In this document: positions 53,579-64,000 of the stretch, piece after piece
How the letters are laid out: each line of letters opens with the position of its first letter
How positions within the stretch are numbered: position 1 is the stretch's first letter
Assembly (NCBI RefSeq): GCF_048544455.1
Contig: NC_133536.1
Coordinates: 31,064,152 to 31,128,151, forward strand
Length of the DNA stretch: 64,000 bases
Source: Silene latifolia
Taxonomy: Eukaryota; Streptophyta; Magnoliopsida; Caryophyllales; Caryophyllaceae
Direction of reading: 5' to 3'
Made by a program: the position numbers and the translations under genes
Notes under the pieces: model-generated
Database searches by the model: none
Seen by the model: the letters and a program-made list of their open reading frames with translations, nothing else
What the model was told of the DNA's origin: nothing

Positions 53579-54051
53579 GGTGTGGTGGTTGTGTGATAGC
53601 GTCTCATTCATATCATAGTCATATTGCATACTCACACACTTTGAGTAGTGTCACACTTTATTTATTGAAACCGACGTTTGTGTGTCTGTGTAATTGTCAC
53701 CTATTTCCGGGGTGGCCTGTGTTGATCCATATGATATTTCCGATCATATGGGGAGCAGGTTGAGTACAGGTTTGCTTGTTGACGTAATCGGGATTTGGGC
53801 CGCACCTTGGACTCGGAGTCGAGTAGCATAGCATAGTTGACATAGATGGTAGTCGACTTGTAATTTGTATAGTTCGCATTTATTCATTTGTTTACATTTA
53901 TGTAATCGCAAAACTTATCATTTATAATAAATGTTTCTTGATTGTATCTCCGATTTACCGCCTCGGGAAACCGAGATGGTAACATCTCCCAATTACCTTG
54001 GCCGGGTAAGAAAGGGGTGTTACAGTCTTAAATACGGGGTATTACAAAAAC

Positions 54052-54310
54052 AGACATGGCTAAGAGTCATACAACACGATATGAGATTTCTCGGGCTTGA
54101 TGAGGGAATGGTGACAGAGAGGGTACAATGGAGGGAAATGATACATGTGGATTTTTAGTATTTAATGTTATTTGAGATATTTAATGTTTTTATTTAATTT
54201 TTAAAAAAATTATTTATCATTTCAGATTTATTACACCTTTCTACCAACAAATTTCTTATATATTAATACTTGGTTCACTTTTAAGGTATTCCGGACCCTT
54301 TACTTCGATT
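54052..54310 (+). pseudogene. RTE-type LINE, segment C (C-terminus, stop and 3'UTR start)
   Basis: With the TSD removed, codons join ...RGRGRPK to QTWLRVIQHDMRFLGLDEGM and VQWREMIHVDF, ending at a TAG (54156-54158). This is the standard RTE carboxy end. The following AT-rich DNA is 3'UTR, interrupted by the MITE at 54311. Confidence 0.87.
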
Positions 54311-54812
54311 AGCGAAAGTGGTAATTAAGCCCCTTAACTTTGTTCAATTGTGAAATTAGGCCCCATAAGTTTCAATTGGAGCAATCAAACCCCTTAAGTT
54401 TCACAAAAAGTGAAATTCAACCCCCATTTTTAAATTTTTCACAAAAATTTTAATTAAAAACATTTTATATTAGTATTAAACAATTTATTATATATTAAAA
54501 ATTACTAATTGCAACTTTTCGAAATTGTTCATAATTTATTAATCATTGAAGAACAATTTTATATACATATTTAGTAAATTGTTTATAACTTGTACAATAT
54601 TCATACATATATTATAAATTGTCTATATACTGTCAAAATTCAAAAAAATAATTCTCAATATTTAATATTAATATAAAAGTTTTAAAATCATAAAACAAAA
54701 TATTTTGTAATTGACAAATTGTATTAAAAGTGATTTTTTTTGGTAGAAGGTAAGTTCTCATTAAGCTCAAAAACCAACTATTACAAGCTAATACAAATAA
54801 TTTAGATAAACT

Positions 54813-57800
54813 TCAAACTAGTGAAGCAGTCCAAGCAATATCATCACTAGCTATAACTTTGCAGCTAGCCAACCTAGACCTAATACAAGTTTGAATTTGT
54901 TGAATGACAACACACGGCCTAGCTAAAACACCTTCCAATCTTGCCTTGTTTCTCTGCTGCCATAATGCATAGTAGACAGCCATGAGGGCACCCAGATAGA
55001 CAGTCTTCTTCAGGGCACTCCATTTCCTTCTGCCAACCCAAATAATACCATTTACAGTAGGGACAGGGATGTGCAGCCCACCCCTGCCATAACCAGAAGA
55101 GAGTACCTGCAATTCTGAAACACGTGAGCAATGGTTTCCTGATCAGTGTGACAGATGCAGCAGACTTCATCATCACAAATACCATGTTTGAAGAGCTTTG
55201 CTTTAACATTAAGGGCATTCTTAAGCATCAGCCAAGCTAAGAACTTATGCTTTGGCAATGTCCAACTCTTCCAAATAAGGTGAGCCCATCCTACTTGTTG
55301 CCTTTTAGGACGAAGCCACTTATACCCTGATGCAACAGTGTAACCATCATTCCCTGCAAGCCATTTCCCATCTGTATAACTGATAGGCCCATTTTATATA
55401 CATTTTAACCCCCTATTTTACCTCTATTTTGCATGTCATTTGCACTAATGTTAGTGTTTGTGAGCTAATTCCGTGTTCTAGTTGTGCTTGCTTGTTTTCT
55501 ATTGTGTTCTGTAGGAAATTAAGCTTTTAGTAGCTTTTTCCCGTCAAAGTAGCAAGTATAAGAGTTCACGAGGCTAATGAGAGCAAGTCTTGATCATGCA
55601 AAGGAGTTTCGGGAAGCATAGGGGCATTTCGGGAAGAAATTGGAAAACCCGAGCAAAAGGAAACCAATCTTAGTTGGTGGATATGTAAAGAAATGAAATC
55701 CAAATGAAAGCCCATGATAAGAGTTTGCATTGGATGCCATAGGATGCTTAAGATACCTTAGACGGACGCATTAAGACATAAGCATCGGATTCCGCATCAA
55801 TATTAAGTGCAAAGTTAAGACGGAATTAAGAGAAATTTGAGAAATACCACGACCCCGATCGGGGTTGGGTGGCCCCGATCGGGGTTAGCCCCCTGTAGCT
55901 TATTTCCGTTACTCCCTTCACTCCTATAAATAGAAGCCTTGGTCGACACTTCTTGGACATCTTTTACACATACTTTTCCATCTAAATTCTCTCTAAATCT
56001 TAGTAGTTAGTTTAGGTTAGCTTAGTTTAGTTTAGTTTGTTTACATTTCCTTTTAGCAATTACATTACAATTACATTTCAAGTTTAATTCCAAGTTACAT
56101 TTCAAGTTTGTTCTAGTTTCATTGTTCTTCTATTTCCATTTCCATTTCCATTTCCATTCAAGGTAATTCTTATTCTATTTTCATTATGTCATTTATCATT
56201 TCATGTAGTATTAGTTTAGTTTACAACTCCAACATGTTAGAGTAATTACCTTTGTCTAGGGAATAAAGGAAACCATGCATGACTAAGTAAATTGTAAATG
56301 TTAAAATGAGGCTAAGTTAAATTGATAAATTATTTCTATCTCATGTTTGCATCGTCACGTTTAATCTATGTTTAAAGGCATTATTCATTGATTAAGTTTG
56401 TTCATTCATTCTATAAGTCGAGAGGCACAGAATTGAATTAGACTAAGCATGTGTAGTAGAACGACCTAGTCATGGACGAGAGTTTCTCTAGGACCTATTC
56501 TATGGTTGGGACACTAATGCCGAGAGGTGGGTGTCTAATGACCTAAACAATTAGTTAACGTTACCTAATTCGAGTTTAACATGATACATTTATAAATTTG
56601 CATGTGTGACCCGATTTCCCTAGACAATCTTTTAATCATATTGTTTTTGCATATTTTCATATATTGTTTTATTCACAGTTTTTACATCATTATTTATAAA
56701 TCAACTCAATCCCACTAACCATTTTCTATTAAGATAAAACTCATTTCATAACAACTAAATAATAACCACCGAGCTCTCTGTGGAATTCGACCCCTTAAAA
56801 ACTACATTCATTTGTTGTACCAAAGGGTATTTTTGCATAGGTGTGCGATAGCCTATCAATAACCTGACTGAAAGATATCCCTAACTTTACATATAGCTTT
56901 CCAATTCCCACTCATGTGAGCTTTAGGTAAGTGGGTATCCCAGCTGCCACTTTTCATATAAATTTGATGGACCCACTTAACCCATAAGCTATCCGGCTTG
57001 CAACACAACCACCATACTAATTTCCCAACAGTAGCTCTATTCCAATCAAAGCTGTACCTGATTCCTAACCCCTCCTCATTATGTAGAGCACACACCTGCT
57101 CCCAGGACACCAGGGGAGACCTCATGTAAATATCAGTACCATCCCAGAGGTAGTTCCTGCATAGGCTATCAATTCTCCTCAGAACTCCCTTTGGAATTAA
57201 GAAAATATTGGCGCAATAAGTAAACAGGGATGTCAGCACTGATTTGACCAACACTACCCGTCCTGCATAAGAGATTTTCCTGGCACCAAATGACCTAATC
57301 TTTTCCACTATCTTCTCAATCAGCACCTGGCAATCAGTTTTCCCCAGTTTACCAGCAGTAATAGGCACTCCTAAGTACTTGAAAGATAATTTGCCTTCAA
57401 CACACCCAGAAATGCTAATAATATACTCTTTGATCCGCCTTTGAACACCAGAGAAGTAGATATTAGATTTTTGCTTATTCATCCGCAAACTAGAGGCTGC
57501 AGAGAATGTGGCAAAAGACCTCAAAAGAACCATGACTGATTGCTGGTCACCCCTTGAGAACAGTAACAAATCATCAGCAAACATTAAATGCTGCAATCTA
57601 ACCTTACTACAGAGGGAATGAAACCTGAAAGGCAAAATATCAGTAGTGAAAGCAAGAATCCTAGATAAATATTCCGTGGCAATTGTAAATAAGAGAGGAG
57701 ACAAGGGGTCCCCTTGCCTTAATCCTTTCTTTCCATGAAAGAAGCCAAATGGTTCCCCATTGAGTACCAATGAATAGGATGCAGTGGTCACACATTCCTT

Positions 57801-59644
57801 GATCAAAGCAACAAAATGAGGAGGGAAATTCAAGGCTACCAAAAGTTGTAGAAGAAAAGACCAATTCACAGAATCATAAGCCTTCTTAAGGTCTACTTTA
57901 ATAAGGCATCTAGGGGAGACTGATGCCCTATTATAGAGCCTGGTAATGTCCTGGCAAACCAGGATGTTCTCAATAATATTCCTGCCCTTTATAAAGCCAC
58001 CTTGGTTAGGACTGATGATGCTAGGTAGGATCTGAGCAAGTCTTGTGCACAATAGCTTAGATATAATCTTATACACCACATTACAGCAGGAAATAGGTCT
58101 GAACTGAGCCACAGTCTCAGGCATAGGGACCTTAGGGATCAGAGTAACAAAAGTGTGATTTATCTATTTCAACAATTTCCCCTGAATAAAATAATTTTTG
58201 ACTGCAACACACACATCAGCACCAACAATGCTCCAAGAATCTTTAAAGAATGCACTTGAATACCCATCTAGGCCAGGGGCTTTGTGATTGGGAATAAAGA
58301 ACAGTGGATCCTTAACCTCCTCATTAGTAACAGGACTCAGCAGAATATCTCAATGTTCCTTAGTACAGAGAGGTCCCTTCTGAATCACTGCCACATTTAC
58401 AGGCGTCACAACTTCAGATTCACCTAACAGATTCTGATAAAAGGTTAAAAAAGCCTGCTGGATGTCCTCAGGTTGAGAGAACCAATGCCCTTGTTCATCA
58501 GCAATTTTGAGAACCTTATTCTGAGCTTGCCTTGTTTTCATATAGGTATGAAATGTTTTGGAGTTAGTATCACCATCAGCAAGCCACACAGCCTTAGTTT
58601 TTTGTATTAAAAAACTGTTACAGGCTTTTTGCAGCTCCCGATAGTCTTTCAATGCATTAATCTCAATTCCAATCAAGTCAGCATTAGTAGGGTCAACACG
58701 TATCCTCTTCTAAACATGCTCAAGATGCTGCCAAGCCCTCATACTGTTGTTCTCAACATCACTAAACAATGCTCTATTGAGTTCCTTCAAAGGGTACTTA
58801 AGTAATTGCAGCTTCTTAACAACTTTAAACATGGGAGTGCCAGTGATATTGGTATGCCAGACTGTAGTGATAGTAGGAATGAATTCAGCTTCACCACTCC
58901 ACATATTGAAGTATTTGAAACAAGTTTTCTTTTGATAGGATGAATCCTGACTTTGAATGATGCAAAGAGTATGATCAAACACCCCTTCCACTTGGAAATG
59001 AGCATAGAAGTCAGGTTTCTCAAGAGTCCATTCATGATTAACCAAGGCCCTATCAAGTCTACTATACACTCTAGTACTTGCCTCCTGCTTATTATTCCAA
59101 GTGAAATAAGATCCAGAAGCAGCCATATCAACCAGACTACAGTTAGCAACACAATTATGGAAATCCTATATCTCCTCTTCAGTAGACTGCCCACCCAATC
59201 TTTCACAAGGACTAAAGACAGTATTAAAGTCACCACATAAGAACCAAGGACCAGATATATGATTCTTAAAGTACCCCAGCCTAGCCCGTAAACTCTTCCT
59301 CTCTTGAACACCATTGAAGGCATAAATCATTGTGAGAAAAAATTGGCCACCAGAGCTCAACTCAGTAACTCTAACATGAATAAATTGTGCGTTATATTCA
59401 ATGAAATGTATTTGATAAAGATGTGGCTTCCACAATAACCACACCCTACCCCCCTTATGCCACTGGGAGTTAGTAGACACACCACCCAACACAAATACTT
59501 TCCCTTATTCTATTTAGAGACGAAGGCTTAACCTTCGTCTCAAGGAGGCCAAATAGTCCAAGATGATGAGAGTGAAGGAACCATTTAATATACTTTTGCT
59601 TCCCTGGACTATTTAGCCCCCCTGACATTCCAAAAACCTATCAT
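54813..59644 (-). pseudogene. L1 ORF2 (endonuclease, reverse transcriptase, zf-RVT), broken
   Basis: Starts MIGFWNVRGAK at 59644. Endonuclease blocks: GLLETK, WFLCGDFNTVFSPCERLGG (59492-59166), SYFTWNNKQ and YSRLDRALVN (59126-58710). Reverse transcriptase at 58124-56859: RPISCCNVVYKIISKLL, NQGGFIKGRNI, KVDLKKAYDSVNW, GLRQGDPLSPLLF, HLMFADDLLLF. The zinc-binding tail (PKHKFLAWLMLKNALNVKAKL...CCICHTDQETIAHVFQNC) lies beyond the solo LTR at 55258-55100. Stops occur between these blocks and the endonuclease is frameshifted. Confidence 0.9.
55381..56858. mobile_element. Solo LTR (Tat/Athila-like) in the L1, TSD ATAAC
   Basis: TGATAGGC...GCCTATCA, an 8-bp perfect terminal inverted repeat, 1478 bp, flanked by ATAAC (55376-55380, 56859-56863). 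The end (GTGGAATTCGACCCC...) resembles Tat/Athila LTRs. A TATA-like CCTATAAATAG is at about 55924. Two CCCCGATCGGGG palindromes (55853-55864, 55873-55884; 20-bp period) precede it. Confidence 0.9.
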
Positions 59645-60915
59645 TGTGACCCACCCCCCCTCAGGGGGCAAAATCACTGATCTCGTTCCAATCCCCACCC
59701 TAGGAGTAACATTATTTAGGGCATCCAAAAATGAATACTGAGCAAAGAAAGTAGAACCAGGCCTCTGGTCTATTAATTCCTGTCTGCTGAGCCTAATGAT
59801 GGCTTTAGCAGGTGTATTTATCTTATAAGGCCCAATACTCATCCCCTGGTGCAGAACAGGTTGTGATCTATCCATAGGAGTCTTCTGCACAGTTTTCTGA
59901 GAGCTAGGTACCACAACTGGAATCACCTTAGGAGTAGCCTTGGGTGTAATCACCTTAGCACCAGGTGCATTGGGTTGCTGATGCACTTTAGGCTGCCATT
60001 TTTGAGTGACCTTTTGGTTGGGTTTCACCTTACTCTTAGACTTTTTGCAAACTTGCTCTGTATGACCCACACCACCACAATCCTTATAGAGGATAGGATT
60101 CCACTTAACTTCAACTTTTATCTTAATAACTTCGCCCTGTTCATCCAGGAATGTCACCTCTTTAGGAACAGGCTTCCCAAATGAAACATCAATAAGCACT
60201 CTAGCAAAAGCCAGCCTCGTTTTATCCTCTGTATGACCATCACACCTAACAAACTCCCCAAGCAATCCAGCAATACGAGGAATGCAACTGCCTCAAAATT
60301 TCAGGGGTAGATCAATAAATCTAGTCCAAACAGGAACCACTAAAACATCCGTTTTAGTGAGGGGTTCAGTAGGGGTCCAAGGTCGTACAATCAGAGGTTT
60401 ACTTTCATACAGATAATGACCTTGCTTCAAAACAGCTTCCATATTTGGTTTCTTCCTAAAACGCACAATAAAAACCCAGATGGTAAAAAAGAGACTCTAT
60501 CCACCCCAAAATTTGCCCATATACGATATATGTAATCCTCCACAGATTCCCATGGTGGATTTCCTCCAAGTATGAATCAAATAACAGAGTTCTTCCAAAA
60601 AGCAAGCTCCTTTTGAACATCATTAGCAGTAAATTGTAACATACCTTCCGGCTCTTCCACAATAGTATCCAGTTTCTGCTTACTCTAGTTCTTGCCTCGA
60701 TTCTGAGTAATCCATTCATCCGTCTCTTCATCAATGATAAGATCATCCAAATCTAAAGGTTCAAGGTCAATAGGGTTTGAAGCAATCTTTACCACAGATG
60801 AAGATGAATTTGCAACAGTAAAATCCAAAGAAGAAAAACAATTTTTATTCATATTTTTGTGAGTTTTTGAAGCTGAAAACGATGAAGATTGACGTAAATT
60901 TTTGAGCGCCGTCAT
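59609..60915 (-). pseudogene. L1 ORF1 (gag-like, CCHC), broken
   Basis: Begins MTALKNLRQSSSFSAS at 60915 and is lost by about 60685. A long open part at 60265-59609 holds a zinc-knuckle region in which the first Cys is Tyr (YKDCGGVGHTEQVC), then a basic KKSKSK stretch and a Pro/Thr/Val-rich tail. The frame runs on over MIGFWNVRG, the normal ORF2 start. ORF1 protein of plant L1s binds the LINE RNA. Several frameshifts lie between 60685 and 60265. Confidence 0.8.
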
Positions 60916-61176
60916 GTTGTCAGAACTAGGTTTATTTTTTGTGTTTTTCCTAATTCCGTGCTCTCACTTTCTCACTCTATCTCTAACCCATTATTTTTGT
61001 TATGGTTATTATTAAAAGTGATTTTAATATAAGAATTTGGTGAAAATTTTAAAAATGGAGTTTAATTTTACTTTTGGTGAAACTTAAAAAGTTTGATTGC
61101 TCCAATTGAAACTTATGGGGCTTAATTTCACAAATAAACAAAGATAAGGGGCTTAATTACCACTTTACTTCAATTT

Positions 61177-61424
61177 TCAAAATCATTTTAATCTTTAATC
61201 TCGATTTCAATTCTAAGTTTTTTTATAAAAGAAATCTGGACTTCGATTTAAAACCTACAAGTTTACCTGGCATTTGTATTATGTTTCACTCCCCTTTTGT
61301 TTTTCACTTTTTCTTTTTTATTTTTTCGCATTGAGGTGTGCGTTCACCCATGGACGGTTCCAAAGGATGATTCATGTTAGCCGCTCCAAATCATTTTGGG
61401 ATTAAGGCTCTGATTATGTTGTTG
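61177..61424 (+). mobile_element. RTE-type LINE, segment D (3' end)
   Basis: Contains ATTGAGGTGTGCGTTCACCC and CCAAATCATTTTGGGATTAAG, the conserved end of plant RTE 3'UTRs, then TTGTTGTTGG simple repeats with which RTE elements usually terminate. This closes the element begun at 32745. Confidence 0.7.
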
Positions 61425-62258
61425 TTGGTGGTGAAGATTGACCTTTCATTGTCTTATATTTCTCTTTATCTTTGACGGTTTTAACCCTTCTTCTTTGCAT
61501 CTCCAGAAGGGCATATCTAAGTGTCACGATTCGGTACTCTTTAACCGGAAAGTGTAGCGCACCCTTATCTAATCTTGCGACAATACTTTGAGAGTGAATC
61601 ATTAGTAAGGGATCGCCCGCTTGTGCTTTACTAGCGGTCCCAGACTCTGTGTCAGAATCCTAGTCTTGATTATCAACTGTCGACACACACACATCTTCGT
61701 TTGAAAATAATTGAACAACATTTTGTATTTGAATGCAAGCAAAGAGTAATAATAAAGCATGTGGTAGGAAGTAGATTGATTGACTAGCATCTCCAAAAGA
61801 AGGAAATTTGATGATTATAAGCCTAGTTAGTAGCACGAAATGTGCATAATTGCATTACATTTTTTAAGCCTTAAAACGTATCTTAAACTAAATAAGTGAC
61901 TCCAAGATTCGACACGCAAGAACTTGGAGTACTACTTAAAAATAAAAACGAATGGGTATTCCACACTGCAAGCATGTGCCGAAATAAGAACCCTAAAGTA
62001 ATTGTTTACAATGAGGAACTAAATTATTGTGGATTCTGATTGAAACTAAGGAGGATTGTGTTAGTATGGGGTTTCTTCATATTTTATACGGTTGCGATAT
62101 TATCACACCCAATTTCATATCTGCAATATCATAAAAATAGGCTGCTAAATTATAAAGTACGTACTGCAGATGTTATATAGCTTAGCTGATGATAAGGATT
62201 GTCGCTATCCCTCAATGAAACATGTTAAAACAACGAACCTAAGCTAGGTAGATAGGGT
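61425..62258. other. Unassigned region
   Basis: I see no convincing gene, RNA or element end. The short ORFs present have no recognisable motifs. Confidence 0.3.
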
Positions 62259-62700
62259 AAAGTCGATTATCGATCCGCAAGAGAATGGGTTGGTCTAGAA
62301 TCGGTTGCTCACTAATTAGGTTCATGAGAGAGTTATAAAGTTTTGAATAGAGTTTAGTTTGACCAAAAAGAGAAATTACAACAATAAAATAGTACTAAAG
62401 CAAACAACAAGCCAAGAAAGAAGGACTAGACTAGAGTCATGATTGAATAAGTAAGCAAATGAAGATAACAAAGATCAAGAAAGGAGGAAACTAGGGTCAA
62501 TCGGGTTTAAAGGATGAATGAGGATCTATTGAGCATTAAAGTCGAGACAATGGTGACTATACATTAATTTACTAGGCCACGTCTTCTCTGTCCTATGACC
62601 GTCCTAGACCAATCATACTGGGCTATCGTAACTTAACATAGTTAATCTACCAAGCATCATGCATTTCTAATCAAGGTTGAGTGACATGGGTAAATGAAGA
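62259..62700 (-). mobile_element. Probable Tat/Athila-type LTR fragment (minus strand)
   Basis: GATTATCGATCCGCAAGAGAATGGG-like sequence at 62269, read on the minus strand, corresponds to the 'ctgcggatcgaccc' block near the 3' end of the LTR at 34858. Boundaries are unclear and no TSD was found. Confidence 0.3.
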
Positions 62701-63892
62701 GTTAAGAACGTATAACACCTAAGAGGGGGAGGGGGTGAATTAGGTGTACCTTTAAAAATGTTGTCCTTAACTTGGTTAATTTATAACACAAGTAATAGTT
62801 ATGAAGTACACAACTTGAGAAACTCAATTGATTATGAGTTCACAAGTAGGTACAACAGATCGTCACAGTATGAGTGACTGTGACACAGAACTAGCAGCGA
62901 GATTAATAAGAAATAAGCAAAGGTAAATGAACGTAAAAGTAAATGAACAAACAAGACGATGTTTAAAAAATTGGTTAAGCCTCTACTCCGAGGCCTACGT
63001 CCAACCGTTATTTTATTGCTTGTTTAGAAATTTACTCAAACATGCTAAACCCCTTACAATGAAAATAACTCGCCAACCAACCCCGGTTACAACTCAAACT
63101 TAAAGTTACTCCGCTTCAAGAGTTTATAAGTTCTATCTCATAGGTTTACAGAGTCAAAATCTCAGTGGTTCACTTAAGAACATGGAGATTACAATTAAAA
63201 CTTAAACACGAGAATCATGGAACAAACTCGTTATGTCACAGTGTAACGAACTAATACTTGAAGGTTTACAGCTTTTAAAAATAATTGAAGACTTTAAAAC
63301 TGAAAATCGTTTTGCAAATACTTGAAGAACAAAGCTTTAAATGCACAAATGATTTGCAAGATTTCACAATAAATTCTTTGGAAAGTCTTGAGAAATAAAT
63401 GATGCTAAGGCTCTCAATTTATAGTGGATTTCACCATCTAAGAAGTACAACTTAGGTTAATTAAATCTATTATAAAATAGGTAGCCTTTGAGTGATGGTA
63501 AGTGTTAGGTTTTAGACTAAAGCATAAGTCTTTAATCAAAATCAGAAAACTCTTCCCCAAACACTCAACATGTGACACTTTACCAAATTGGCAAAAAACT
63601 TTTCTAGTTTTAAAAATTTGACAAGTCCAACCTTACCATTTTGGTATAAAGCAAATACACAAATCAATAGGTTTCAAATTGAGAGATTTGTGATTTCATT
63701 TTTTAGATTTGTTTTCAAACTTTGATAATTCAAATGTTAAACCTTCGAAGATATGAAATTTGTAAAGATTTCAACACTTAAACATTTTGTATAAAAGTCC
63801 TCCATAATGTAGTATCAGAAACCACAGTGCAACGCAATGTTGCATAGTTTTGCAGCTACTTGACTTAAATGAGAATGTTACACTTACTCTTA
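62701..63892. other. Repeat-derived region, no gene seen
   Basis: Begins near an AACACCTAAGAGGGGGAGGG...GTGAATTAGGTG sequence of a type common in plant LTR elements. The rest is AT-rich without ORFs. I could not define an element. Confidence 0.3.
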
Positions 63893-64000
63893 CACTACAA
63901 GAATTTAGCTCTCGGGCGACTAGTTTAAGCGACTGTTTTGCGCAGTCGCCAAGTTAGCGACAGATAAAAAAATCGGGCGACTGATCATAGTCGCCAAAAT
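63893..64000 (+). mobile_element. CACTA (En/Spm) transposon terminus, runs off window
   Basis: CACTACAAGAA at 63893 is the canonical CACTA terminal sequence. It is followed by subterminal repeats of a GGGCGACT or AGTCGCC unit (both orientations) at about 63914, 63928, 63942, 63975 and 63990, as expected for transposase-binding sites. The rest of the element is outside the window. Confidence 0.85.

Larger units (their letters stand above)
43745..54024 (+). mobile_element. Gypsy solo LTR (inner, plus strand), TSD GTCTT
   Basis: Starts TGTAATATCTCGTATTTT at 43745 and ends AAAGGGGTGTTACA at 54024. It is flanked by GTCTT at 43740-43744 and 54025-54029. Without the nested copia (44576-52817 plus one GGTGG) it is about 2.03 kb. 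It sits inverted inside the outer solo LTR, only 17 bp from that LTR's start. The GGTGG-rich middle and the block with GGGGAGCAGG near 53750 match the LTR at 1447-3190. Confidence 0.85.
41621..54046 (-). mobile_element. Gypsy solo LTR (outer, minus strand), TSD AAAAC
   Basis: On the minus strand it starts TGTAATACCCCGTATTTAAGAC at 54046-54025, jumps across the nested plus-strand LTR (43745-54024), and continues from 43744 down to 41621, where it ends GGGGTGTTATA. Own length is about 2.14 kb. The flanks are AAAAT (41616-41620) and AAAAC (54047-54051); the RTE frame requires AAAAC. A TATA-like ACTATATAAGC lies at about 43453-43463 on the minus strand. No internal domain remains, so it arose by LTR-LTR recombination. 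Confidence 0.82.
54738..61009 (-). mobile_element. Full-length L1-type LINE, TSD TATTAAAAGTGATTTT
   Basis: A 16-bp perfect direct repeat (54722-54737 and 61010-61025) brackets the element. On the minus strand it begins at 61009 with a 94-bp 5'UTR, then ORF1 and ORF2, and ends in a short A run at 54741-54738. Own length is about 4.8 kb after removing the solo LTR at 55381-56858. Both ORFs are broken by stops and frameshifts, so the copy is dead, but both termini are kept. Confidence 0.92.
54311..61167. mobile_element. Mutator-like MITE carrying a nested L1 LINE
   Basis: Flanks ACTTCGATT (54302-54310) and ACTTCAATT (61168-61176), a 9-bp TSD with one mismatch. The TIRs share an AAGTGGTAATTAAGCCCCTTA-like sequence and continue inverted for over 130 bp (GAAACTTATGGGGCTTAATTTC on the right). 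Without the L1 the element is about 570 bp. The terminal phrases match the MITE at 10958-11832, so both are one family. Confidence 0.78.

Noticed and set aside
41621-54046. One complete gypsy element with inverted-looking ends
   Set aside because: Only LTR-type sequence is present, and two different TSD pairs (AAAAC, GTCTT) show two separate solo LTRs.

Overview
This is eukaryotic, plant nuclear DNA. It has spliced genes with GT...AG introns, a chloroplast-targeted FtsH protease, a class II trehalose-phosphate synthase, and a very high load of plant transposable elements. The lineage is a dicot; the sequence alone does not fix the genus (Caryophyllales is a guess only).

Layout. 1-12 kb is a graveyard of mobile elements: a Ty1-copia gag on the minus strand running off the left edge, a truncated gypsy-type LTR, a copia-type LTR on the minus strand (4550-5796), an array of short promoter-like modules (5.8-7.9 kb), two candidate Helitron ends, a PIF/Harbinger MITE and a long-TIR Mutator-like MITE. 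12-31 kb is the genic island: a TPS7-like class II TPS on + (12699-16660, 3 coding exons), a convergent FTSH2/FTSH8-like gene on - (21170-17278, 4 coding exons, possible 5'UTR exon near 24.6 kb), and a small lysine-rich conserved protein on + (28765-29136). hAT, Stowaway and other MITEs sit in introns and intergenic DNA.

32.7-61.4 kb can be read as one decayed RTE-type LINE split open by later insertions, most of which still carry target-site duplications (TSDs). The insertions are: (a) a 7.6-kb non-autonomous Tat/Athila-like LTR element, TSD TTTCC; (b) a minus-strand gypsy solo LTR, TSD AAAAC, into which a plus-strand gypsy solo LTR jumped (TSD GTCTT), into which a copia element jumped (TSD GGTGG); (c) in the RTE 3'UTR, a Mutator-like MITE (9-bp TSD), into which a full-length L1 LINE jumped (16-bp TSD), into which another solo LTR jumped (TSD ATAAC). 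Undoing these gives a nearly continuous RTE reading frame and a typical RTE 3' end. 61.4-64 kb is mostly unassigned and ends in the terminus of a CACTA transposon.

The most unusual signal is in the Tat/Athila-like element. The palindrome GTCGATCGAC occurs in pairs or fours at exactly 21-bp period (10-bp palindrome plus 11-bp spacer, mostly TGnnnnnnnTG). It lies in both LTRs, in the gag-like ORF (in two reading frames) and in the 3' internal region. Other palindrome clusters, with different sequence and looser spacing, lie upstream of the TATA-like box in two unrelated-looking LTRs of the same window. This looks like a DNA- or RNA-level cis element, not a peptide feature.
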